Shown in pieces: positions 37,601 through 47,561 of a DNA stretch of 64,000 bases. Below the pieces are notes generated by a model. It saw only the letters and a program-made list of their open reading frames with translations. It was not told the DNA's origin and searched no databases. The position numbers and the translations under genes were made by a program. Source of the stretch: Paralichthys olivaceus (lineage: Eukaryota; Chordata; Actinopteri; Pleuronectiformes; Paralichthyidae); assembly GCF_024713975.1 (NCBI RefSeq), contig NC_091116.1, positions 12,368,986-12,432,985 on the forward strand. Reading direction: 5' to 3'. Every line of letters starts with the position of its first letter. The first letter of the stretch is position 1.

Positions 37601-39596
37601 CGGTTGATGTTTACACGTCAGGAGGAAATGTGTCACAGATATGCGATATCGTGTTGACGTTACAGTCGAGATGGTTTCTGCAGCCACTGAACTGAGACGC
37701 AGCTCATGTGTTTTTAGATCGAGGGACAGTCGGATCACAGGGAGAACTCCCTCAGACAGAGTTTCTAGACTTTGTATTTTTAATTCAGGTCTTCATGATA
37801 CACCCCTCGTTCAAATGAATGTGCGAATTCAGAATAAAAAGTCACAGCCCGACTAAACATCAGTCACCACAGTAATCCTGCAATCTGCCTCTGGCCTCTC
37901 TCTCTGTGTCTGTCGGTCTCAGCTCTGGAATCCAAGCTGGTCAGCCAGTTCTGCGAGGACGAGAACGGAGCCCTGATATACAACAGAATAACCAACGGCT
38001 ATGGAACCAACGGCCACAGGAATGGCATTAATGGGAAGTTCGCCACCGGTGGCTATGGATACCGTCCTGCGACCGAGCAGGGAGCAGCGAGCGACCGGCA
38101 CAGCGGCACCAGCACCCACACCCTCGGAGGCCAAGGGGAGAGCGCACGGCACGGCAGTAAAGGATCCAGCACAGCTCATGTACGAAAGATAAGAATGAAC
38201 CTTTATTTAATATTATATCTGTTAAAAGTGTTTTACAGTGTTGTCTGGTTTCAGGGTGGAGGAGGAGGAGGAGGGCAGCATGTCCACACTGAAACAACAA
38301 ACAGGGGAACGGAGCGCGGGGACACATTTAACCGGGAAATAGATCTCGAACCCGTCCATTCTTCCAGAGGGGAGTCCACCAGGAGGCGAGGATCATCTTC
38401 ATCTTCATCATCCTCGTCTTCTACAAATGTAACCACGTCATCCTCAGGTGTATCTGTGCAGCACGTTCCTGCCACAAGGCCGGCTCTCCCCAAAGGTACA
38501 TGAGCTCTGTCACACTTCTACACTTGAATATTCAACCCCGTTTTCTTTTTTTCTTTTTTGACAGCCAGCACATGCACAGACATGAAACACACGAATCCAT
38601 TCCTGAAACCGAGCAGTCACCCACAACAGACAGTTTCAACACTCGAGAGAAACAATCAATTAAAGAAAATGACAAAGTGAAGCCGTTGCCAAATGATGCA
38701 GGCAAACAAAACCACTCAAACCTCGATGATTTAATTAAATACAAAAATACAGTAAAAGTATTTGTTTCATTACTGCACCTGCGCTGAGGTCAGGACATTT
38801 TTCTTCCAGCCGCTCGTTAAAATGTCTCGTTCATTGTCCTTCTCCTTGTTGTGAACCTGACCTGGACAATCTCCTGATGCGTTCTTGTCCGGACAAGTTC
38901 ATGTCTGAGGTCATAGCATCTGATGTTTAACTCAAACCGCCGCAGACCAATTATTATGTGACGCAGTAATAATTAGAGATGGAAGAAATTGGCGTGACCC
39001 AGCCAGAGTCTGGTCCGGCTGAATCTTCTTAGTTCTTAGTGACGCTGCAACACAATCCTTGAAGCACGATCCGTCCATGATTAGTCAAAATCTGAACAAG
39101 CTAAAGTTAACGTCCCGTGCGTTGGGATGAACACCTCCGTGAATGGAGTGTGAATGTTCTGCCTCCAGGTTTGTGATGAGTGCCTCGTGATTGACAGCCT
39201 CTGTAATGAGGTCATGTAGGTGAGAAGCAGGGAGGCCAATTATTTTTGATGCCGTGTGGATGATTTCATAGAATTGGCTCCTTCCTGAGAGCGCTGTCAG
39301 GAAACAGGTGTTGCCTCAAAAGAGAACAACTCAGCAGCGGGACTCTTTGGAAGTCTTTTCATTTGTTTCCCCATCGTTCTCCTGCAGAGACCGTTCCCTT
39401 AGACCCTCGCTGCGGCTTGGTTCTGGACCAGGGCACATGTCGGGATTATAACATTCGCTGGTACTACGACAAGCAAGCCAACGCCTGCGCCCAGTTCTGG
39501 TACGGAGGCTGCAACGGCAACAAGAACCGCTTCGACACGGAGGAGGAGTGCAAGAGGACGTGCGTGATCGCCAGATCCACCGGTACGCTCTCATGA
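22620..39596 (+). CDS. col28a2: Collagen type XXVIII alpha chain (VWA, collagen, VWA, Kunitz), probably the fish col28a2 type
   Basis: Thirty-four coding exons join in phase to about 1226 aa: 22620-22773, 23499-24073, 25702-25722, 25800-25862, 26982-27035, 27157-27201, 27385-27411, 27785-27829, 28118-28162, 28445-28498, 29583-29651, 29756-29824, 30002-30070, 31869-31937, 32629-32697, 32920-32988, 33089-33157, 33255-33326, 33417-33485, 33606-33677, 33768-33836, 34009-34077, 34424-34492, 34870-34938, 35249-35317, 36155-36223, 36341-36409, 36482-36562, 36734-36769, 36861-36897, 37033-37590, 37923-38179, 38255-38495, 39388-39596. Order: signal peptide 1-20; VWA1 about 60-240 (MIDAS DSSES at 67-71); collagen 263-793 (531 residues; human COL28A1 about 528); VWA2 about 815-985 (DSSES, TNTGTA, TDGQ); Gly/Ser-rich linker; Kunitz 1166-1216 with six Cys and Arg at P1. 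It is a secreted matrix chain. The exon 15 donor is GC. The end is uncertain: a donor at 39582/39583 could splice to 39727 and stop after two codons. The a2 label rests on the locus only. Confidence 0.92.
22774..31868. other. Longer introns in the 5' half of col28
   Basis: Introns 22774-23498, 24074-25701, 25863-26981, 28499-29582 and 30071-31868 hold no recognised gene. A 235-codon open frame at 24805-25512 and a 151-codon antisense frame at 24612-25067 overlap and show no family features. A (CAG)n tract at 25111-25129 and a (CA)n tract at 30508-30528 are present. Confidence 0.6.
31768..31781. repeat. Piece of a dispersed fish repeat (shared 14-mer)
   Basis: AAGTGAAGCCAAAA recurs at 34586-34599, where it follows AGATGGACGACATG by 16 bases. 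Both belong to one short repeat family with several copies in this window. Confidence 0.5.
34540..34625. repeat. Dispersed fish repeat copy in a col28 intron
   Basis: Contains AGATGGACGACATG (34556-34569), a C run, and AAGTGAAGCCAAAA (34586-34599). The first word recurs at 44633-44646 and the second at 31768-31781. Confidence 0.55.
35318..36154. other. Col28 intron without recognised features
   Basis: This 837-base intron has short open frames on both strands that break quickly and match no family known to me. Confidence 0.5.
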
Positions 39597-40167
39597 TTCA
39601 TCCCCCGCCATATTTTCATTTATGTCATTCACACCTACCTTGTCAGCCAGCAGACCTGACACCATCCCTCCATTTCTTCCTCTTCTTGTCAGTTTTAGAG
39701 TTGTTTCTTGTTTTTGTGTTTTCCAGGAGGCTGAGAGGAAGCGGCTGCCCTTCATCTGCTGTAGATACCTCACAGAGGAGCAGCTAAAACCAGCCTTGCT
39801 CGCTGGGTTATGTAAAGTTTTTGCATCACTGACGTTCCATAACACCACTACATCATAGTTCTTGTCGTATCCTCCTGCAGTTCAGACGAAGCGACCCTAC
39901 GTCTGACAGATACCTCCATTGTGTTCTCTTTTTTAATATTAGCAAATACTGCAGCAGAAACTCCACCACTCTTTTCTCAGGAATACAGAGGATCAGTGTG
40001 TTTCCAGGGATCACACGCAGCCTGTGATTACACACAGAGCATCGCATCCATCAATCAACAAACTGTAGCCACTCATTTCTTCACTCGTCACTCTACGATC
40101 TGTCGGTGCTCAAGCACGAATCACTAGAACCAATAAGACACGGCTGAGATTGAGCCTCTCATCACGT

Positions 40168-40173
40168 AATAAA
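40168..40173 (+). promoter_or_regulatory. Polyadenylation signal, likely col28
   Basis: AATAAA, 572 bases after the predicted stop; the next occurrence is near 40443. Confidence 0.5.
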
Positions 40174-40295
40174 ATAAAATATACTTTGTTTTTATCGAAC
40201 ATTACGGACACTGTTACGTCTTTGAGATCATTTTGTGCATTTGAATGTTTCATGTTTACACTGTTTCACTTGTTTCCTTCTCTACATGTCTACAC

Positions 40296-40298
40296 ACA

Positions 40299-40339
<41 letters not shown>
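40296..40339. repeat. (CA)n microsatellite
   Basis: CA run with one early interruption. Confidence 0.9.
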
Positions 40340-40342
<3 letters not shown>

Positions 40343-40599
40343 CCTCTACTGGCCAACACATCCTGTGTACTGAACCAATCTGTACTGGATCAATTCTAAT
40401 TGTGTTTTTTTACATGGTCAATAGTTGATGTCAAACATTTGTAATAAATGGGATCCAAACTAATATTTGATTATTATATTATGTATTATTATAATGCATA
40501 CACTTTATGCATTATATTCATATTAAGGGACTGTATGAACATTTTAGGGGGCGGAAGGTCAGAAAATATTGTAGTTTTAATTTTGGGGCCATGGACACA

Positions 40600-40830
40600 C
40601 AATAAATGTATTTGTATAGCCCATATTAAAAAATCCCAATTTGTCTCATAGATCTTAACAAGGTGCGACGTCCTCTGTTCTTAATAATAATAATAATAAT
40701 AATATTCCACTATTAACAGGGACAAAACGTAGAAACCTCAGAAAGCCACATGTGAGGGATCCTCTCCCAGGACGGACTGAAGTGCAACAGATGCTGCGTG
40801 TAACTGAGGACATGAACTAAATAACAGTAT
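40600..40830. repeat. Fish interspersed repeat fragment with internal (TAA)n
   Basis: The words AATTTGTCTCATAG, TATTAACAGGGACAAAACG, AGAAACCTCAGAAAG, CACATGTGAGGGATCC and TCCCAGGACGGACTGAAGTG appear in the order I know from a dispersed fish repeat. A TAA microsatellite at 40682-40704 sits inside. Class and ends are not resolved. Confidence 0.55.
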
Positions 40831-41341
40831 TTACAACACGGATTAGAAGAAACAGTTTGTAACATCATGGAAAAGTGTGTCAACGTTTAAAGTATTTATA
40901 CGTGAGAAGAAAAGATCTCAAAACAGCTCATTAGTCAGAGGAGTTGAACCAAAGAGAGAAAGGAGGATAAAATATTAACAACCCTGAGGTTTCCCTTTTT
41001 TAACAAGTCCCAAAGTTTGCTTCATTTATCAGGGAAGTGGCCGAGCTGCTCCCCCCTCCTGCTTAAATTAGATGTTAGACCCTCCTCCACAAGTGGTGTA
41101 GTCTGATCTATCTTTAGTGCTGCCCACAGGAGAGACGTTACCTAACTCTACACACTCCTCACACTTCACCAGCAACGAGACTCCACAACATAAAACTCTG
41201 GTTCATCGGCAAACATCGATAATGTTCGTTTCTTCATCGACTGAAATCTTAATCTTCAAGAAGGAGGAAAACACAGCGAGTGATAGTTTGGGGTCTCAGT
41301 GAGGGGAGTGAATATGGTTTAAATGGTTCAAACGCAGAGAA

Positions 41342-41391
41342 ACACACACACACACAGACACACACACACACACACACACAGACACACAAAG
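41342..41391. repeat. Interrupted (CA)n microsatellite
   Basis: CA units broken by CAGA at three places. Confidence 0.85.
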
Positions 41392-42014
41392 AGGCAGCTG
41401 GGCTGTGATCCAGCAGGGAGCGGGAGGAGTGTTCTGATTGGTGGAGAGAGCTGCTCGTAACGATGGCCGTCACCTGTTTCTTCAGACAGCTGCTGCGTTC
41501 AGACTTTACTCCAGGACTGCTCCGAGTGTTTACAATAAGATAAGATGAAATAAAGAAGAAGATAAGACAAGTTAAGAGAGAATCAAATGAATAATTTTCT
41601 ATAGAATATGATAAAATAATTTGTATCAGAGAAATAGGAGAAATAAAATATTGATTGAACTTTGAAGTTCAGGGTTATTTGCTGGAATCCGTATATGAGC
41701 GAAACCAAATCTACAGGATGAAAGTGACTGAAGTAATAAAAGTGAATGAGAATATGTTCTAAATGAAAAGATGATCTACAGCAGCAGCTCTAAATACCCT
41801 CACTGTCATCCGTTGGAAGCTATTTGAGGACTTTGACAGCATTGTCTCCGTCCTCCTCCTGCCACATGACACTGTGTGAGCTGAATCATGGTGGCTCATC
41901 TCCAGGCCGAGCAGCCAGTTGCTTCCTTCAGTCTGTGGCAGCAGCTGCTCCGGTCGAGGCCTGCGCTGTGATTCGGCCCAGTCGGATTCCTCCGGAGCTG
42001 CAGTGGGCAGGGGG

Positions 42015-42024
42015 CTATATTTAG
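42015..42024 (+). promoter_or_regulatory. MEF2-like / TATA element of klhl41
   Basis: CTATATTTAG fits the MEF2 consensus CTAWWWWTAR exactly and could also serve as a TATA box. It lies 160 bases before the klhl41 ATG. E-box-type CAGCTG occurs near 41942. Both suit a muscle gene. Confidence 0.55.
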
Positions 42025-42183
42025 AGCGGGACAGGATTAAATTGCAGGGTCTTCACACCGGGAACCTTTTCTCTGCTCTGCCTTTTCCAGCCAGGACCAA
42101 CTGCCAGCAGGACCTGCGGCCGTCACCTCCTTCCTCTCTCCACAGACCCCTCGTTCGCCTGCCGTGTCCCCTCCTGACGCACC

Positions 42184-45100
42184 ATGGACCCCAACGCCAT
42201 CAAGGAGGAGCTGCGCCTGTTTCAGAGCACGCTGCTCCAGGACGGGCTGAAGGAGCTGCTGAATGAGAACAAGTTTGTGGACTGCACCCTGAAGGTAGGC
42301 GACCGCAGCTTCCCCTGCCACCGGCTGATCATGGCCGCCTGTAGCCCCTACTTCAGGGAGATCTTCTTCACAGAGGACGGCAAGGAAGTGGAGAACACCA
42401 AGGAGGTGGTCCTGGACGACGTCAACCCCTCCATCCTGGACATGATCGTCCAGTACCTCTACTCGGCCGAGATCGATCTCACCGACGACAACGTTCAGGA
42501 TATAATCGCTGTGGCGAACAGATTCCAGATCCCTTCTGTCTTCACCGTGTGCGTCAACTACCTTCAGAAGAAGATGTCCCTGATCAACTGCATGGCCATT
42601 TTCAGGATGGGCCTGGTGCTCAACTGTCCCAGGCTCGCCGTGGCCGCTCGCAATTACATCGCTGACCGCTTCGAGGCCCTCTACAAAGACGAGGAGTTCC
42701 TCAGGCTCGCCGCCCACGAACTCTTCGCCATCATCGGTGGCGACTCGCTGAACGTGGAGAAGGAGGAGCTGGTGTTCGAGGCCGTCATGGCTTGGGTCCG
42801 CCACGACAAAGACAAGCGCGTCAAGGTCCTGAAGGACGCTTTCGACTGCATCCGCTTCCGTCTGCTCCCAGAGAAGTACTTCAAAGACAGAGTGGAGACG
42901 GATGACATCATCAAGGCCGACCCGGAGCTGCAGAAGACGATCCAGGTCGTCAGGGACGCCTTCAAGGGGAAGCTCCCGGAGAAACCCAAGAAGAAGGAAG
43001 GGGAGGAGGGAGCCGACAAGGAGGGAGGTGAGGAGGAGGACAGCCCGTTCCCCGGGTTCCTGAATGACAACCGCAGACACGGCATGTACGCCCGTGACTT
43101 CATCGTCATGATCAACGACACGGCGGCGGTGGCGTATGACGTTACCGAGAACGAGTGCTTCCTGGCGGCCATGTCGGAGCAGGTGCCTCGTAACCACGTG
43201 AGCCTGGCGTCGCAGAGGAACCAGCTCTACATCATCGGTGGACTGTTTGTGGACGAGGAGAACAAGGACGTGCCTCTGCAGTGTTACTTCTACTTGGTAA
43301 GCAGCTCCCTCATCGAAACACCGAAGAGAGAAGGTCGACATCACTCTATTATCTTAAATTCACCATCACACCTTAAATACGAAGCTGTCGTCGTCTTTAA
43401 AACATGGGGATTATAATTCAGAAGAGTGGTTTGTCTCGGCGCAGACACACACGTCTCCTCAGCAACAGAGCGAACGAGCAAGAGAGAGAGAGGTTTTTCG
43501 TTTGTCTGCTTATTTTTCGGGTTTTCCTTTTCATCGAGGTGTCGCTCAGGGGCGCCCCCTGCTGAGCTGTTACTGGTAACGATAAAAGAAGCAGGGTGAA
43601 CGCAGAAGTGTGTGAATTATTTGTTCACCGCAAAACTCACAGCAGCGTCTTTGTTATTTCATTTACATGTTTTAATAATAATAATCCCTTTTTGATCTTA
43701 TATGATTTTCTCATGATTTTTATTTATTTCAGTTCTAACTGATCTGTGTGTTTCCCTCAGAGATTCAAACAGTGCAGGACGGGTTCTTTTTGGTTTTACG
43801 GAATAATCAATATGTTGATAGCATGTAGGACGATGGTTCATTTCCTCCTTCACGAGGAGCTAATGGCCACTAAGAGGGTGTTTTATCATGTTTATTATTG
43901 TCTCCCTCTCTCCACAGTTGGATCCGCTCACTTCTGACTGGGTCGCTCTGCCGCCCATGCCGTCTCCCAGGTGCCTCTTCAACATCGGGGAGAGCGAGAA
44001 CCTGCTGTTCGCCGTGGCCGGAAAAGACCTGCAGACCAACGAGTCTCTGGATTCCGTCATGTGCTACGATGTGGAGTCAGTGTTTTCTCTCCTTCCCTTC
44101 CATGTTTCTATCTTTGCATCTGTGTCAGGAAATTAACAAGGCGGCTTCCTTAGAAAAGTAAAAAAAAAACTGTATGTGTTGGGTTTTTATTCATGATGTG
44201 ATCTCAACTCTATAATTGTTAGTTCAGTCATTATCGTGTTTGACAGACACATTCAGGTTGATTGACTCAGGACCACATGTATGAAACGTGTCCCAGAAGA
44301 CACTTCAGGTCCTTCTGGTCTTCTTGTGGCCTGTGAGTCTAACGTGGCCCAAACAAACCTGCGGTGCTCTGGTTAAAGTGTGATGTTCCTTTCTTCAGGA
44401 AGATGAGGTGGAGTGAGACCAAAAAACTTCCTCTGAAGATCCACGGCCACGCTGTCGTCTCCCACAGAGGAATGGTCTACTGCATCGGAGGAAAGACGGA
44501 CGACAAGTGAGTGTGTGTGTGTGTGTGTCCTGACACACCAGGCAGCAGCTGTTGGTCGTCTATCATCCCATCGGACTCCACACTTACTCTGCTGCGTCCA
44601 TGATCTGATATGTTACCACCAGGGACGTTTAAAGATGGACGACATGACAACATGGCTGTAGTGGAGGTCATAAAACATATATGATGTATTAAAGATGTGT
44701 TAATCCTCCCTTGTTCTCCGCAGCAAAGCGCTCAATAAGATGTTTGCGTACAACCACAAACAGTCAGAGTGGAGGGAGCTGGCGGCCATGAAGACGCCCA
44801 GAGCCATGTTCGGAGCCGTCGTCCATAACGGCAGGATCCTGGTGGCCGGGGGCGTCAACGAGGAAGGACTCAGTGCGTCGTGTGAAGCGTACGACTTCAC
44901 AACCAACAAGTAGGATTCTGTTCTCTACTTTCTCTTCTCTTCCTAGTCTGGTTAGGAATTTGTGTTTGTTGCAACACATTGAACTAACTCGAAGTTATTC
45001 TTTCATTCTGTCGGTCATTAGGAGACTAAAAGTGAAATGGGATGAAAAACAACATGTAATGAATTGTACAGTGTTTATCCTCTTAACTGCAGTGAATCAT

Positions 45101-45590
45101 TCTGTCTTAATTATTTATTCCATATTCGAGCCTCCATATTTCATGTCACGACCTCGAAATATAAAAGGCTGAATTTCAACCAATACACCGAAGTTCAAAA
45201 GACACAGTGAGGCTCCATCTTACACTTGACCTTCTCTGAATGCCACCTCTCCTCAGGTGGGAGCCCTTCACAGAGTTTCCCCAGGAACGGAGCTCCGTCA
45301 ACCTGGTGAGCAACAGTGGCGCTCTGTTCGCTGTGGGCGGCTTCGCCATGGTTCAGATGGAGAACAAGGAGGTGGCTCCCACAGAGGTCACTGACGTCTG
45401 GCAGTAAGTCTGAACCTCCGGATCTATTCTCCTGTGGGTTGTTGTGGTGAGACCTAACGCTGCTGTGTCTGTCCTCAGGTACGAGGACGATAAGAAGCAG
45501 TGGAGCGGGATGCTGAGGGAGATGCGTTACGCTGCCGGCTCCTCCTGCGTGTCCATGCGCCTCAACGCTGCCAGGATGGCCAAGCTGTAA
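42184..45590 (+). CDS. klhl41: Kelch-like protein 41 (sarcosin/KBTBD10), CUL3 adaptor of muscle
   Basis: Exons: 42184-43296, 43918-44075, 44399-44506, 44724-44909, 45257-45403, 45479-45590; phases agree and give 607 aa (human about 606). KLHL41 is a striated-muscle CUL3 substrate adaptor that stabilises thin-filament proteins such as nebulin; human loss causes nemaline myopathy. Exon 1 carries the BTB domain (about 32-135, [19 protein letters not shown]), the BACK domain (about 135-237) and a Lys/Glu-rich linker (about 262-281). The kelch repeats follow from about 345, with GG pairs such as [31 protein letters not shown] and AVGGFAM. The end MAKL matches the family style. The start follows human spacing ([16 protein letters not shown]). 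Fish have two copies (a and b); which one this is was not decided. Confidence 0.95.
44633..44646. repeat. Dispersed repeat word in a klhl41 intron
   Basis: AGATGGACGACATG is identical to 34556-34569 in a col28 intron. Confidence 0.5.
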
Positions 45591-45800
45591 ACAGAGTCGC
45601 TCCAGAAACCTCCTCCTCCTCCTCTCTCTCTCTTTCCATCCTGCCTTTCTCTGTCAAGTTGACCTTTGACAAGGAACTCAGACATTTCTTATCTGCACTG
45701 TAAACACTCGGCTCTGCACCGTCTCCACACTATCAGAAGAGAAGCCACAGTTTAGATCCCTGAAGCTCTGTGTTCGTCCTTTCTCGCTCTTCTTTTGTAA

Positions 45801-45806
45801 AATAAA
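45801..45806 (+). promoter_or_regulatory. Polyadenylation signal of klhl41
   Basis: AATAAA, 210 bases after the stop, followed by a T-rich stretch. Confidence 0.7.
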
Positions 45807-47553
45807 CTCTTCTTTGATTGTTTTGATCTCGTCTTTGTCCTTTTGGATAAACAGGGAAGTGGGTTAATAAAAGTACATTTGGTATTTAAACCCAGATAAA
45901 TGATATTCAAACACATCTCGCAATCATTCATGTGTGTGTCAACAGCAGGTCCCAGATAAACTCGACAGGAAAACGTGAGGTGAGTGTCTGTAAGTCGTTA
46001 TAACGTTATGATGTTCAGTGTTTTCATTAGTGCTTAAATTCCATCACACATCATGAGCAGCGGGGAACCTAGATCTGCAACGATAGATCACGAGTCATGT
46101 GTACTTTAAGAGACGTTAATGTGACGAAGAGGAAGAGGAGGAAAGAGAAGCTCCATGTGTTGTTGCTGAGCCTCATGAGACCAACTGTGATTTGTGAATG
46201 TGGGCCACACAAATAAAGATTCATTCAGTTCTCTCTCGTAACTCGGTGGACGTTAAGAGATGAAACACGAGGGATCCCTGGAATATGTTCGTGGGATCCT
46301 TGGCTGACGCAGTCTTTAACCTGAAACCAGGGTCTGTCTGTGTCAAATTCAGCTCTGAGGTAATCGCCTGTTGAATCTGTCACTGGACTTACCTCTTGTT
46401 TTCTCTGCAGTTCCACCTGAAACCAGTTCTGTGGAGGATCTTGAAAAAAACAATGCGACCCTTGCACTTTATCAGCTCAGGCATGACACCAGGAAGTGGG
46501 AGCTGATGCTGAGAAACAACTGGAGTTTCCCCCCCTGGGTGTGGAAACTGGACGAGTGGGAGGAGGAGTGACACGGGAATGGATGTGGACAAGAGACAAT
46601 GAGACGCAGAAGGTTCGGACTGAGGACGCTGTGACTATCAGTGAGTAGAAAATGATTTTGTGATATTTTTACAGATGAATTGTTTTAAGGAGAAGAAGCT
46701 CCCACCGTGTGTTAATGTCACCTCACATCCATAACGAGAGCAGCTGACAGCTGAGGAAGCTGTAGGTGCTGTCATATCAAGGGGAGGAAGAGTCTGTTTG
46801 TTTCTCTCCCACTGAGTTCGCTTGATTGTTTGTTTCTTTGCTCGTCTGCTCGCCTCCGGGGTTTTTTCTTCCTTCCTGCAGCAGTAATCACCACCGGCAG
46901 TCCTGAGGGGAGGTGAGGGGAAGAAGGAAGGAGGATTCGCTTAAAGCCGTCTTGTTATCACATGTTTTCATCCACTCGAAACTTCCATCACGAAAAAGAA
47001 CAAATGCAGCATTTGTTCATCATACTTGAAAATGCAAAGCTGCCAATCAATGTTCTTATTTTTCTCATGACTTCTTCACACTCGACATATTCTCACACAC
47101 ATGAAGTAGCTCAAAACAAACTCGGGCCACCTTTAGTCGTGGTCCAGATCTGAGGATCCGCCCAATTGCCAACATTCCAAGTGGCATGTGTGCTGGAAGA
47201 GGACCAACACAATCTGACTCTGTGTGTTTAATGTTTAATGATTTAGTTTCAGGGGAAAAAGCTCGAAAAAGATTAGTTGTTCTACACAGATTGAAAAATA
47301 CAGATAGAATTCAATGTAATTCAACTTTCAAGACCATTAAGCAATTGAATAAAATCTATAATTTCCTGTTCTGTTAATTTGCACATTATATTTTATTGTT
47401 AATATTTTGAGTCAAAGTCATTTATTGTGTTTTTAGGGCGTTGACGCTCGTTTGAGTTTCAGATCTGTTCGACGGATCAACAGAAAATGAATCATTACAT
47501 TTCTAAACCATTTTAGTAAAAACATCATGATTGTAAAATTGTTTTTAAAACAG
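45807..47553. other. Interval between klhl41 and oxgr1
   Basis: Apart from the exon-like pieces at 46411-46640 and 46882-46912 and an AATAAA near 46211, no gene, RNA or repeat was recognised. Confidence 0.5.
46411..46640 (+). other. Candidate exon upstream of oxgr1, possibly its 5' UTR
   Basis: A strong acceptor (ttttctctgcag) at 46410 and a strong donor (ATCA/GTGAGT) at 46641 frame 230 bases. A short open frame inside ends VWKLDEWEEE and then TGA at 46571; I do not recognise it. The oxgr1 coding exon has its own acceptor (tttttaaaacag, ends 47553), so this may be a non-coding leader exon of oxgr1 or part of an unrelated transcript. A second small exon-like piece lies at 46882-46912. Confidence 0.35.
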
Positions 47554-47561
47554 GCTCCGCC

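Larger units (their letters stand above)
39597..42183. other. Col28 3' flank and klhl41 upstream region
   Basis: Holds the col28 3' UTR (AATAAA at 40168-40173), a (CA)n tract at 40296-40339, a CTCF-like motif at 40340-40354, a (TAA)n tract at 40682-40704, a fish repeat at about 40600-40830, and an interrupted (CA)n tract at 41342-41391. The last 200 bases are the klhl41 promoter and 5' UTR. No coding exon was recognised. Confidence 0.6.

Noticed and set aside
42037-43344. A 435-codon open frame antisense to klhl41 exon 1
   Set aside because: It mirrors GC-rich third positions of a confidently identified exon, is His/Val/Leu-rich shadow sequence and has no family likeness.
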